Shown here: piece by piece, positions 45,755 through 54,800 of the stretch
Position numbering within the stretch: the stretch's first letter is position 1
Layout of the letters: every line of letters starts with the position of its first letter
NCBI GenBank assembly: GCA_012735495.1
Contig: JAAYHD010000026.1
Location: 1 to 64,000, forward strand
Reading direction: 5' to 3'
Source of the DNA: Clostridiales bacterium
GTDB taxonomy: Bacteria > Bacillota > Clostridia > Lachnospirales > Lachnospiraceae
Length of the DNA: 64,000 bases
The notes under the pieces: model-generated
Told to the model about the DNA's origin: nothing
Database searches by the model: none
The model's input: the letters and a program-made list of their open reading frames with translations, nothing else
Position numbers and translations under genes: made by a program

Positions 45755-45868
45755 TAAATACACCTCCCGATATATTTCCACGTCTGAGTGGCATGTTTTT
45801 TAATTTGTGTTGATTTATAACGCTATATAAACAGGAATTTTATTTGCGTCCTGTTATTTATCAATTAT

Positions 45869-46798
45869 TTAACCCTTCATCGAACCTACCATGATGCCCT
45901 TGACAAAGTATTTCTGCAGGAAAGGATATACGCATATGATAGGAACAACAGTAACAACCGTTATAGCCATTCGAAGGGACAGGGGATCGGCAGTAACCGC
46001 CTCACCGTGGAATATCTCAAACATTGTCGCCCTGTCAATCATTTTTTCACCTTCGGCCTTCTTGATCATCTGCATGCATATGTACTGCAGGGTTCTCAGT
46101 TTGGGATCGGTGGTGTAGTACAGGGTGTCACGGTACGAGTTCCACTGCATAACCGCCGAGTAAAGGGCAACGGTGGCGTAAATAGGTTTTGATACCGGCA
46201 TCAGGATCTTGAAGAACACCTTCAAATCGTGGGCACCGTCTATTTTTGCCGCTTCAAGCAGGTCCGCCGGTACGGATTTGAAATACGTCCTGAACAGCAC
46301 CACATACCAGAGGTTGATTATGTGCGGTATGATATAAACCCAAAAGGTGTCGTACAGGTTAAGGTTAAGGTACAGCATGTAGGTCGGAATAAGGCCGCCG
46401 CCTCCGAAGAACATGGCAAAGAAGAAGAATGCCTTAAGGGGCTTGTACAGCAGGAAATCGCTCCTTGTGAACAGGTAGGCAAACATGGAGGAGCATAATA
46501 CCGTCAGAAAAGTGCCCAGTACTGTTCTTGACACGCTTAGGAGAGTGGCGCGGAAGAGGTCTTTCTCCATGAATATAAGCCGGTATGCCTCCGTGGAGAA
46601 TACGCGGGGATAAAGCCATATTCCGCCCAGCTCGGTATCCGCCGGGTGATTGAATGATACGGCCAGTACATAAATGAAAGGATATAACATTGATATTCCG
46701 ATTATGCCGAGGATAATGGCCAGTATCGTATCAAATATTATGTCGCCGGTTTTCTTCTTTTTCTTTTTCCGGATTATTTCATTTTCGTTCTTTCCCAT
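45869..46798 (-). CDS. ABC carbohydrate permease, YtcP/LplC-like
   Basis: 309 residues, six hydrophobic helices, MalG-type. The cytoplasmic EAA loop, EAAKIDGAHDLKVFFKILMP, contacts an ATPase. No ATPase gene is present in the operon, so a shared MsmK-type ATPase from elsewhere must serve it, which is common in Firmicutes. The start of the gene lies 12 bases after the other permease. Confidence 0.9.
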   Translation of the reverse strand: MGKNENEIIRKKKKKKTGDIIFDTILAIILGIIGISMLYPFIYVLAVSFNHPADTELGGIWLYPRVFSTEAYRLIFMEKDLFRATLLSVSRTVLGTFLTVLCSSMFAYLFTRSDFLLYKPLKAFFFFAMFFGGGGLIPTYMLYLNLNLYDTFWVYIIPHIINLWYVVLFRTYFKSVPADLLEAAKIDGAHDLKVFFKILMPVSKPIYATVALYSAVMQWNSYRDTLYYTTDPKLRTLQYICMQMIKKAEGEKMIDRATMFEIFHGEAVTADPLSLRMAITVVTVVPIICVYPFLQKYFVKGIMVGSMKG

Positions 46799-46810
46799 AG
46801 TCCGCCTCCA

Positions 46811-47764
46811 TTACCACAGTGAGTATTCTGTCGTCTTTTGCGCGATCTTATTGGTAATATATACCAGAATGAAACCCAGCACGGTCTGAATCAGGCTGAC
46901 GGCAGTCGAATATGAATACATTCCCATTGATATACCTATCTTGTAGGTATATGTTTCTATGACTTCGGCTACATGGCTTGTAACCGCATTTCCGAGCATG
47001 TAAGACGCGTCAAAGCTTGCGGAGAACAAGCCGGACATATTGGTTATCCAAAGTATCATGGCTGTGGGCAGAAGGTTCGGTATTGTAATGTATATAATCC
47101 GCTTGATTCTTCCGCAGCCGTCAATTGCCGCGGCTTCATATTGCTCCTGGTCTATTCCTGCCAGTGTTGCCAGGTAAATGATAGCGCCCCAGCCGACTTC
47201 CTTCCATACTCTTACGAATGTTGCGAGGAACCAGAACAGGTAGGGCTTCTGCCAGAACTTATAAGGCTGGTCGACAATACCCATGTTCTGAAGCAAGTCG
47301 TTTATCGGGCCGTTGGTTCCCAGAAGCTCCAGGAATATGTTGGCCACAACGACGAAGGATACAAAGTGCGGCAAATATGTAAGGGTCTGAATGGTCCTTT
47401 TGAACACCTTGTGAGATATTTCGTTTATCATGAGCGCCAATATAATCGGCAGGGTGTTGATGGCCAGCAGGTTTAAGGAGCTCATTGCAAGGGTATTGCG
47501 TATAATCTTCCCCAGGTCGGGGTCGGTGAAGAACTCCTTGAAGTAGTGCAGCCCGACAAATTCGCTGCCAAAAACCCCTCTTGCAGGCTTGTATCTTACG
47601 AAAGCCATCAGCCATCCGTATAAGGGCCCGTAAAAGAAGATGCCGATGTATATAATACAGGGTATGGCTATGAGAAACAGGTAGCGCTGGTTTTTCATTA
47701 TCTGCCATTTTCTTGCTCTGGCTGCCGTCCTGTCGGACGTTTTAGCATGATTTTTGCCAATCAT
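46811..47764 (-). CDS. ABC carbohydrate permease, LplB-like
   Basis: 317 residues, MalF-type half of the permease heterodimer. The EAA loop is YEAAAIDGCGRIKRIIYITIPNLLP. A Lys/Arg-rich cytoplasmic N-terminus precedes the first helix (FLIAIPCIIYIGIFFYGPLY). Starts 29 bases after the DUF4387 gene, so it is in the same operon. Named by similarity to the lipopolysaccharide/oligosaccharide-type permease of Bacillus; the substrate is not inferred from this. Confidence 0.9.
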   Translation of the reverse strand: MIGKNHAKTSDRTAARARKWQIMKNQRYLFLIAIPCIIYIGIFFYGPLYGWLMAFVRYKPARGVFGSEFVGLHYFKEFFTDPDLGKIIRNTLAMSSLNLLAINTLPIILALMINEISHKVFKRTIQTLTYLPHFVSFVVVANIFLELLGTNGPINDLLQNMGIVDQPYKFWQKPYLFWFLATFVRVWKEVGWGAIIYLATLAGIDQEQYEAAAIDGCGRIKRIIYITIPNLLPTAMILWITNMSGLFSASFDASYMLGNAVTSHVAEVIETYTYKIGISMGMYSYSTAVSLIQTVLGFILVYITNKIAQKTTEYSLW

Positions 47765-47793
47765 TATATACTCCTTTCAGATCCCATAGAGTA

Positions 47794-48120
47794 TTATTCC
47801 AATATGGATTCGTCAAACTCTATTGAAAGCAGCGGCGCATGCTGCTGCGCTCCGTATACGTCCCGGTCCCCCGATGTGCCGGAGGAAACCTTCCTGTTAT
47901 ATGTAATCTTTATGCCCATTGCCTGGTCGAAATAAACCAACTCCGTTATGTCGGCAACATTTATATTATACGCTTTGGCAATGGATTCTCTAGTGATAAT
48001 ATTTGCCTTTTTTACTGCCTCATATTCTTTTCTGTCGGAGAAGAGAATATCCAGGGTAATTGAGAAAGGGCCGGCATTTTTGCTTCTTATAACCTTTGCG
48101 ACGTCATATAATTTTTTCAT
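47794..48120 (-). CDS. DUF4387 family protein
   Basis: 108 residues of the DUF4387 family, which in genomes regularly accompanies an AtuA-family gene. The pattern LYDVAKVIRSKNAGPFSITLDILF is characteristic. Its start overlaps the AtuA stop by four bases (ATGA), so the two are translationally coupled and may form a complex. Function is unknown; the AtuA partner suggests a hydratase or lyase-like activity on an acid. Confidence 0.85.
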   Translation of the reverse strand: MKKLYDVAKVIRSKNAGPFSITLDILFSDRKEYEAVKKANIITRESIAKAYNINVADITELVYFDQAMGIKITYNRKVSSGTSGDRDVYGAQQHAPLLSIEFDESILE

Positions 48121-49514
48121 TCATTTTCACCAGCCTTCTTCGTTTTCTTACCCTTGGCATAGGTTTCGTATGTTACGGGGAACATGGATTTTCCGTCCGG
48201 TATCTGCAGCAGATGGTAAACTGAAAATTCGTATACCGGGCCAAACGGGATATCACTGGGGGCAAACGGAAAAGCCAGGTTGCCGGCCGTGGTCTTGCGG
48301 CCTTCGAAGTCGCAGTGCAAAAACGTGGAGCGGACATTTGCGCAGATCGCGTTGGCCATCTCCTGGGTCTTTGCCAGGGCTTCAAACAGGACCGCCACTT
48401 CATGTCCCCTAAACTCCTGGAGCTCCTGGTCCCCCATTACACCGTTGATGCCGTAGTTGTAGAAGTTAATCCGGTAATCCTCTTCCGGTATCTCGCGGAT
48501 GTATTCCTTTACGCTTTTTGCAACCTTTTCCTCAATCTCCTCAAGCCTTGATATTAAAATCGGATCTCTTACGGCTCCTATGACAAATGTCCTGTAAGCT
48601 ACCTGCCTGGATCCTTCAAGCTTTATTATGTACTTTTCATCCGGTATGTAGCGGCTTCCCTTTACTCTTACCGATTCCCCGTCATCCATGGTGAAGGTGC
48701 ACTCCGAAAGATCCAGGATGAAGCCGGGGCCGTGGAATACGCAGGGATTTTCCTTTTCATAGAATGTATGGGCCGCCACACTGGTTATATTGCAGTGGCG
48801 GACAGGATTAAGAGTGCATATGGTAAATGAGTCTTCATATAATGTGCCCAGTACACTGTCTTTTGTCGTTCCCGGTTCGGCGCACAACGCTCCGCACTCA
48901 AGGATTTTCCCCATATGATAGGATAGTCCGGGGTCAAAGCCCTTATAAATGCCGACAGCCGCAAAAATGGACGGATCATAGGTCCTTCCGCAGACAATAA
49001 TATCCGCTCCGCCTTTCAGCGCTTCTATAACAGGTTCATGGCCTATCTGTGCCACGATTGATCCGGTGCTGTCCACTGTTTCTTCCGTAAGATCCGGGAT
49101 GTTTGACCCCATGGAGAAGATGCGGTTGTTGGCAATGGCATCCTTAATTATCGATTTATCAACATCGGTATATATGACCGCAAGCTTCGCATCCAGCCTG
49201 TGTTCCTTAAGGATATCCTCCACAATTTCCAGTGTCCAATTGACGTGGATCCTGGAACCTGCTCCGCCGGCCGATCCTATGATAACCGGTATATGTCTTT
49301 TTAGTCCCTCGGGTATGATTAGGGACAGGTCTTTTCTGACCGCCATACGGCTTACTATGCTGACACCTGCTCCAAGCTTATGTGGCCCGGCATCGGTTGA
49401 ACCCGCGTCAACAACAATCGCGTCCGGATTCATAGCCAATCCGTTTCGGAACGACTGCTCGGGAAAACCGTAGCCCAACATGCCGCATGGAGATAAAATA
49501 CTGCATTTGTTCAC
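48117..49514 (-). CDS. AtuA family protein (acyclic terpene utilisation-type, DUF1446)
   Basis: 465 residues of the AtuA family, in Pseudomonas part of acyclic terpene degradation and elsewhere found with unknown substrates. Landmarks: SPCGMLGYGFPEQSF and VVDAGSTDAGPHKLGAG near the start, IGSAGGAGSRIHVNWTLEIV, GADIIVCGRTYDPSIFAAV, and a C-terminal half with GHEVAVLFEALAKTQEMANAICANVRSTFLH. The absence of other atu genes means terpenes are unlikely. It is the first gene of the leftward operon, controlled by the promoter/operator at 49542-49588. I propose it modifies an intermediate released by the operon's hydrolases; this is inference. Confidence 0.85.
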   Translation of the reverse strand: MNKCSILSPCGMLGYGFPEQSFRNGLAMNPDAIVVDAGSTDAGPHKLGAGVSIVSRMAVRKDLSLIIPEGLKRHIPVIIGSAGGAGSRIHVNWTLEIVEDILKEHRLDAKLAVIYTDVDKSIIKDAIANNRIFSMGSNIPDLTEETVDSTGSIVAQIGHEPVIEALKGGADIIVCGRTYDPSIFAAVGIYKGFDPGLSYHMGKILECGALCAEPGTTKDSVLGTLYEDSFTICTLNPVRHCNITSVAAHTFYEKENPCVFHGPGFILDLSECTFTMDDGESVRVKGSRYIPDEKYIIKLEGSRQVAYRTFVIGAVRDPILISRLEEIEEKVAKSVKEYIREIPEEDYRINFYNYGINGVMGDQELQEFRGHEVAVLFEALAKTQEMANAICANVRSTFLHCDFEGRKTTAGNLAFPFAPSDIPFGPVYEFSVYHLLQIPDGKSMFPVTYETYAKGKKTKKAGENE

Positions 49515-49541
49515 TTTACATCAGCCCTTGTATTATAGTCT

Positions 49542-49588
49542 ATTTGTTTAACAATTAGAATTATATCACGGTAAAAGACAGGTGTCAA
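49542..49588 (-). promoter_or_regulatory. Promoter and FadR-type operator of the leftward operon
   Basis: On the minus strand TTGACA (49588-49583), 17 bases, TATAAT (49565-49560): full consensus. The operator TTGTTTAACAA (49544-49554), which matches TNGTNNNACNA, starts five bases past the -10 and covers the start point. About 30 bases before the AtuA start. Confidence 0.82.
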
Positions 49589-49708
49589 TATGTATGATTG
49601 ACATTTTGCACAATACAAGCGTCTCATTTTATATAAATTTATTTTATTGTTAAAAAACAAATATTTCATTAGGATTTATCATGTATTAAACTGGATTTTG
49701 AAATTAAT

Positions 49709-49754
49709 TTGACAACGGCTTGAAATAAATGTATAATCTATTTGTCTAACAAAT
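49709..49754 (+). promoter_or_regulatory. Promoter and FadR-type operator of the gntR gene
   Basis: TTGACA (49709-49714), 17 bases, TATAAT (49732-49737): full consensus, pointing right. The operator ATTTGT-CTA-ACAAAT (49740-49754) is a perfect 6-base inverted repeat, TNGTNNNACNA type, at the transcription start. It implies that the regulator represses itself as well as the operon. Confidence 0.85.
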
Positions 49755-49796
49755 GTGATATATTTTGTAAAATATTTTCTTTGCACGGAGGTTAAT

Positions 49797-50489
49797 GTGA
49801 GATTTCCAACCATAGTTAATGAGCGATTATCCGATAAGGTGGTCAACGTAATAACGGAAAAAATTAAAACGGGAGAATTGAAACCGGGTGACAAGCTTCC
49901 CAGCGAACCGGAGCTTGCCAATGCTTTGCAGGTAAGCCGCGGGGTCCTGCGTGAGGCCCTGACAGCCCTGCAGGCCAGGGGTATTATTTACAGGAAACCG
50001 AAGGAAGGCACTTTCATCAACTCGGATGCGCTTGCGGAACTGAATGACAGCTGGGAAATTTCAATGAAGCAGGCCACATACCTGGACCTGATCGAGGTAA
50101 GGGAATGTCTTGAGATACGCATGGTGGAGAAGGTTATAGACCTGGCGACCGATGAGCAGATAGATGAGCTTTATGAGCTTATTGGTTCGGATGAGGCAGC
50201 CGAGGGGGACCGCTCTACGGACTACTATTTCCACTATCGCCTTGCGGAATTTTCCCGCAACATTATCTTTGTGAGCTTTATTGATACCTATTATGAGATA
50301 TTTAAGGAAATTTCAAAAATAACATCCCAGTATATATCCAGAAAAGAGGGTATATACAATGAGCATTTGGCCATTGTGGAAGCCATCAAGGCGAGGGACA
50401 AGGAACTGGCAAAGAACAGGATCCGCCACCACCTGCACATGGTCAAGGATTTTCTTCAAACCCATGACCTGGCAAATATTAAGGATTAA
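49797..50489 (+). CDS. GntR-family (FadR subfamily) transcriptional regulator
   Basis: 230 residues. The N-terminal winged helix has LKPGDKLPSEPELANALQVSRGVLREALTALQARGIIYRKPKEGTFI, then an all-helical FCD/FadR-type ligand domain from about residue 85 (DLIEVRECLEIRMVEKV) with likely metal-binding His residues in the HLAIVEAIKARDKELAKNRIRHHLHMV region. It starts at GTG 49797 with GGAGG six bases upstream. The ligand, by family, would be an organic acid. The two operators around it suit repression of the AtuA operon and itself. Confidence 0.9.
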   Translation: MRFPTIVNERLSDKVVNVITEKIKTGELKPGDKLPSEPELANALQVSRGVLREALTALQARGIIYRKPKEGTFINSDALAELNDSWEISMKQATYLDLIEVRECLEIRMVEKVIDLATDEQIDELYELIGSDEAAEGDRSTDYYFHYRLAEFSRNIIFVSFIDTYYEIFKEISKITSQYISRKEGIYNEHLAIVEAIKARDKELAKNRIRHHLHMVKDFLQTHDLANIKD

Positions 50490-50528
50490 ATATGCCGGGC
50501 CCGTATATGCTTTTACATCGGAGACCAT

Positions 50529-51398
50529 ATGAAAAACCAGAGTAAGAAAACAGTTATTATAAAAGAATATTTTTATATAACGATAGGTGCCCTGCTGGTA
50601 ACCGTCGGCGTATATTACTTCAAATTCCCGAACAATTTCAGTATAGGCGGCGTAACAGGCGTCGGCATCCTGTTAAGCAGTGTCCTGGGCGGCAGGATTT
50701 CATCCGGCACGATAGTGCTGGTCATTAACATGGCCCTGCTGGTCCTGGGATATATTATGTTCGGAAGAAGCTTCGGAATAAAAACCGCATACGGAAGCCT
50801 GATTCTTTCCGTCGGGCTCAAGGTGCTGGAGATAGTAAACCCGTTGGAGCATCCGCTGACCAACGAGCCCGTCATTGAGCTGTTTTTCGCGGTGGCCCTT
50901 CCCGGAATCGGCGCGGCCATACTGTTTAACCTGGGAAGCTCGACAGGCGGCACGGATATCATAGCAATGATTTTAAAGAGGAAGACCAACATCAATATAG
51001 GGCAGGCCCTTTTAGTAACCGATATTATACTGACTTTATTGACCTTCCCCATATTCGGCATGCTGACGGGACTGTTGTCCGTGGCGGGACTGTTTACCAA
51101 GTCCGTTGTGGTCGACAATATCGTGGAAGCGCTGAACCTGTGCAAATACCTTACGGTCATATGCGACGATGCGGAAGATATCTGTGACTTCATCATAAAG
51201 AAATTGAACAGGAGCGCCACAATTTACGACGCCAAGGGGGCGTTCACGAACCACAAAAAGAAGATAGTCCTTACTGTAATGTCCCGTTCGGAAGCATTGC
51301 AGCTGCAGCATTATATTAAAAGGAACCATCCCGAGGCGTTCATCCTCATTACGAACACCAGTGAAATAATCGGCCGGGGATTCAGGGGATATTTATAA
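50529..51398 (+). CDS. YitT-family membrane protein
   Basis: 289 residues, six hydrophobic segments and a C-terminal DUF2179 domain of about 80 residues (RSATIYDAKGAFTNHKKKIVLTVMSRSEALQLQHYIK). The helices include the glycine-rich GGVTGVGILLS and LGSSTGGTDIIAMIL. Members are annotated as YitT proteins; their transport role is unproven. Begins 39 bases after gntR, in the same direction, so it may be cotranscribed with the regulator. Ribosome site CGGAGA. Confidence 0.85.
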   Translation: MKNQSKKTVIIKEYFYITIGALLVTVGVYYFKFPNNFSIGGVTGVGILLSSVLGGRISSGTIVLVINMALLVLGYIMFGRSFGIKTAYGSLILSVGLKVLEIVNPLEHPLTNEPVIELFFAVALPGIGAAILFNLGSSTGGTDIIAMILKRKTNINIGQALLVTDIILTLLTFPIFGMLTGLLSVAGLFTKSVVVDNIVEALNLCKYLTVICDDAEDICDFIIKKLNRSATIYDAKGAFTNHKKKIVLTVMSRSEALQLQHYIKRNHPEAFILITNTSEIIGRGFRGYL

Positions 51399-51480
51399 TA
51401 TAGGAAGCAACAGGTGATATTTATAATTAATATAGGAAGTAATATAAAATGGAATAACGGCTCAGGACAATCGGAACCTC

Positions 51481-51509
51481 TTGACATTCCGGAGCATTTA
51501 TTATATCAT
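51481..51509 (+). promoter_or_regulatory. Promoter of the ileS T-box leader
   Basis: TTGACA (51481-51486), 17 bases, TATCAT (51504-51509). It starts the T-box transcript near 51516. Confidence 0.7.
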
Positions 51510-51529
51510 GTATAAAATTAATAAACTCA

Positions 51530-51783
51530 AAAACGATGACGGAGAGAGTAAGCTCCTTGCAAAAATCACAGCGAGCCGGGGACAGGTGCAAGCCCGGTAT
51601 GAGTAGCGGATGTCCGAAGATCACTCCATAGTTGCCAGGCCCAAAGATGGGGGTTCCCGTTCAGTAGGTCGAGCCGGTGTCCACCGTTATATGGATAGTG
51701 TATGAATGCCGCAAGGCAGTGTATACGAAAAGGTGGTTAATGAGAATGCATTGCTCTCATCCTGTTTCGGATGGGAGCTTTTT
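51530..51783 (+). promoter_or_regulatory. T-box riboswitch, isoleucine-specific
   Basis: The 250-base leader before ileS has the T-box layout. Stem I begins GATGACGGAG...AGAGAGTA; its basal arm GGAG (about 51541) closes with CTCC (51624-51627). The specifier is ATC (51620-51622), an isoleucine codon followed by A. The T-box bulge is in AGGTGGTTAA (TGGT at 51734-51737), which binds the uncharged tRNA 3' end. The terminator pairs GCTCTCATCC (51753-51762) with GGATGGGAGC (51769-51778) and is followed by TTTTT. Uncharged tRNA-Ile should favour the antiterminator and raise ileS. Confidence 0.9.
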
Positions 51784-51815
51784 AATTAATGATGTTGATA
51801 TATGAGGAGGAAGAC

Positions 51816-54800
51816 ATGTATAACAAAGTATCAACAGATTTGAATTTTGTTGAGAGAGAGAAGAAGATCCTGGAGTTCTGGAACAGGAACAAGATTTTTG
51901 AAAAAAGCGTTGAGGCAAGCAAGGGCAAACCAAGCTTTACCTTTTATGACGGGCCTCCGACGGCCAACGGCACGCCCCACATAGGCCATGTGCTCACCCG
52001 TGTGGTTAAGGACATTATCCCCAGATACCGCACGATGAAGGGATACAATGTCCTGCGCAAGGCGGGATGGGACACCCACGGGCTTCCGGTTGAGCTTGAG
52101 GTGGAGAGGGAGCTTGGAATAAACGGTAAGGAGCAGATCGAGGCATACGGCCTTGAGCCCTTCATCAACAGGTGCAAGGAAAGCGTGTGGAAATACAAGG
52201 GTATGTGGGAGGAGTTCTCCGGCATAGTAGGATACTGGGTCGACATGGAGAACCCCTATATTACCTATGAAAATTACTATATAGAATCCATATGGTGGTC
52301 TTTAAAGCAGATATGGGATAAAGGATTGCTTTACAAGGGCTTCAAGATCGTCCCTTATTGCCCGAGATGCGGGACGCCGCTGTCAAGCCATGAGGTGGCC
52401 CAGGGATACAAGGATGTCAAGGAAAAATCCCTGATCGCGAAGTTCAGGGTAAAAGGAAAACAGGATGAGTATATCCTGGCTTGGACCACCACGCCGTGGA
52501 CCCTGCCGTCCAACGTGGCCCTTTGCGTAAATCCTGATGAAAGCTATGTAAAGGTCAGGGTGCAGGTGGACGAGAAAGGCAACCTGGTAAGCAGCAAGGG
52601 CTGCAGCTGCCACCACGACCATGATGATGAAATGCATGAAGAGCCCAAAGCCGTCAGGACCGAGAAATACATTCTTGCGGAAGCGCTGGTCGGCAGCGTA
52701 ATAGACGGCGATTACGAGATAGAGGAACGCTGGCTTGGCAAGGAGCTCGAATATACGGAATATGAGCCGTTGTTCGACTATGCCAGGGTGGATAAAAAAG
52801 CATACTATGTAACCTGCGACGGTTATGTTACATTGACGGACGGTACCGGCGTGGTTCACACCGCACCGGCTTTCGGTGAGGACGACTACAGGGTCGGCCA
52901 AAACTACGGCCTGCCGTTTGTCCAGTTGGTGGACGGCAAGGGAGAGTTCAAGCCGGAGGCCACCGACATAGCAGGCCTGTTCTGCAAGGACGCCGACGAG
53001 CCCATCATGAAGATGCTTTATGAGAAAGGCCTGCTCTTTAAAGTTCTTAAATACGAGCACAGCTACCCGTTCTGCTGGAGATGCGACACCCCGCTGATTT
53101 ATTATGCGCGGGAATCCTGGTTCATCAAGATGACCGCCGTCAAGGATAAGATGATTGAGAACAACAATACAATCAACTGGATGCCTGAAAGCATAGGCCA
53201 GGGCAGGTTCGGGGACTGGCTGAACAACCTGCAGGATTGGGGCCTGTCGAGAGACCGCTACTGGGGTACCCCGCTTCCCATCTGGGAATGCGAGGAAGGC
53301 CACAGGCATTGTATCGGAAGCATTGCGGAGCTTAAAGCCATGTCGGATAACTGTCCGGATGACATAGAGCTTCATCGTCCGTACATTGATGCCGTTACCA
53401 TAAAATGCCCCGAGTGCGGAAAAGAGATGACCAGGGTCAAGCCCGTTATCGACTGCTGGTACGATTCCGGAGCCATGCCTTTTGCGCAGTGGCATTATCC
53501 GTTTGAGAACAAGGAAGTGTTTGAGGAAAGGTTCCCGGCCGACTTCATAAGCGAAGCCGTGGATCAGACCAGGGGATGGTTCTATTCGCTGCTTGCAATA
53601 GCCACCCTGATATTCGGGGAGACCTCCTTTAAGAACTGCATAGTGCTTGGCCATGTACAGGATGAGAACGGACAGAAGATGTCCAAATCCAAGGGCAATG
53701 CCATAGAGCCGATGGACGCGCTGGCCCAATACGGCGCGGACGCAATCCGTTGGTATTTCTCAATAAACTCAGCCTTGTGGCTTCCGAACCGCTTCCACGG
53801 CGGCGCCGTCATAGAAGGCCAGAGAAAATTCATGGGCACGCTTTGGAACACCTATGCATTCTACGTTTTGTATGCCAATATAGATAAGTTTGACCCTACA
53901 AAATACAGGCTGGAATACGACAAGCTGTCGGTTATGGACAAATGGCTGCTGTCACGGTTGAACAGCCTTATCAAGGCGGTGGACGGCAATCTTGAGAATT
54001 ACAGGATTACGGAATCCGCAAGGCTTATGTCCGATTTTGTGGATGAGCTGTCCAACTGGTATGTAAGAAGAAGCAGGGAACGCTTCTGGGCAAAGGGAAT
54101 GCTGCAGGACAAGATAAACGCCTACATGACCCTTTATACCGCGCTTGTTGAGTTCAGCAAGCTGGCGGCTCCGTACATCCCGTTCATGACGGAGGACATT
54201 TACCAGAACCTTGTTGTCAACCTTGACAAGAACGCGCCGGAAAGCATCCACCTGTGCTCATACCCGGCGTACAACGAGGATTATATTGATAAAGAGCTTG
54301 AGGAGAACATGAACGAGGTTCTTGAGATCGTCGTCCTGGGACGCTCCTGCAGGAACGCCGCCAATATCAAGAACCGCCAGCCTATCGGGAAGATGTATGT
54401 AAAGGCAAATATCGCCCTTTCCGAGTACTACAGGGACATAATAGCCGATGAGCTTAATGTCAAGGAAGTAATATTCACCGACGACGTAAGGGCGTTCACC
54501 TCCTACAGCTTCAAGCCCCAGCTTAAGACCCTGGGACCGAAGTTCGGAAAGCAGATTGGAGCCGTAAGGCAGATACTGGCCGAGGTTAACGGCAATGAAG
54601 CCATGGATGAGATCAATGCCACAGGAAAGCTTGGCATTACCCTGGATGGCACCACGGTATATATTGACAAGGAAGACCTGCTTATCGAGGCAATGCAGAC
54701 CGAGGGCTATATATCCGATTCCGACCATGGTATAACCGTGATACTGGACACCCACCTGACCGACGAGCTTATAGAAGAAGGCTTTGTCCGCGAGATTATA

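Noticed and set aside
48117-49514. Terpene degradation pathway
   Set aside because: The AtuA-family gene is not accompanied by the other atu or liu genes; it lies in a sugar-type transport operon.
52383-53729. 448-codon open frame opposite ileS
   Set aside because: Antisense frame of the conserved synthetase; composition is that of a reverse-complement shadow.
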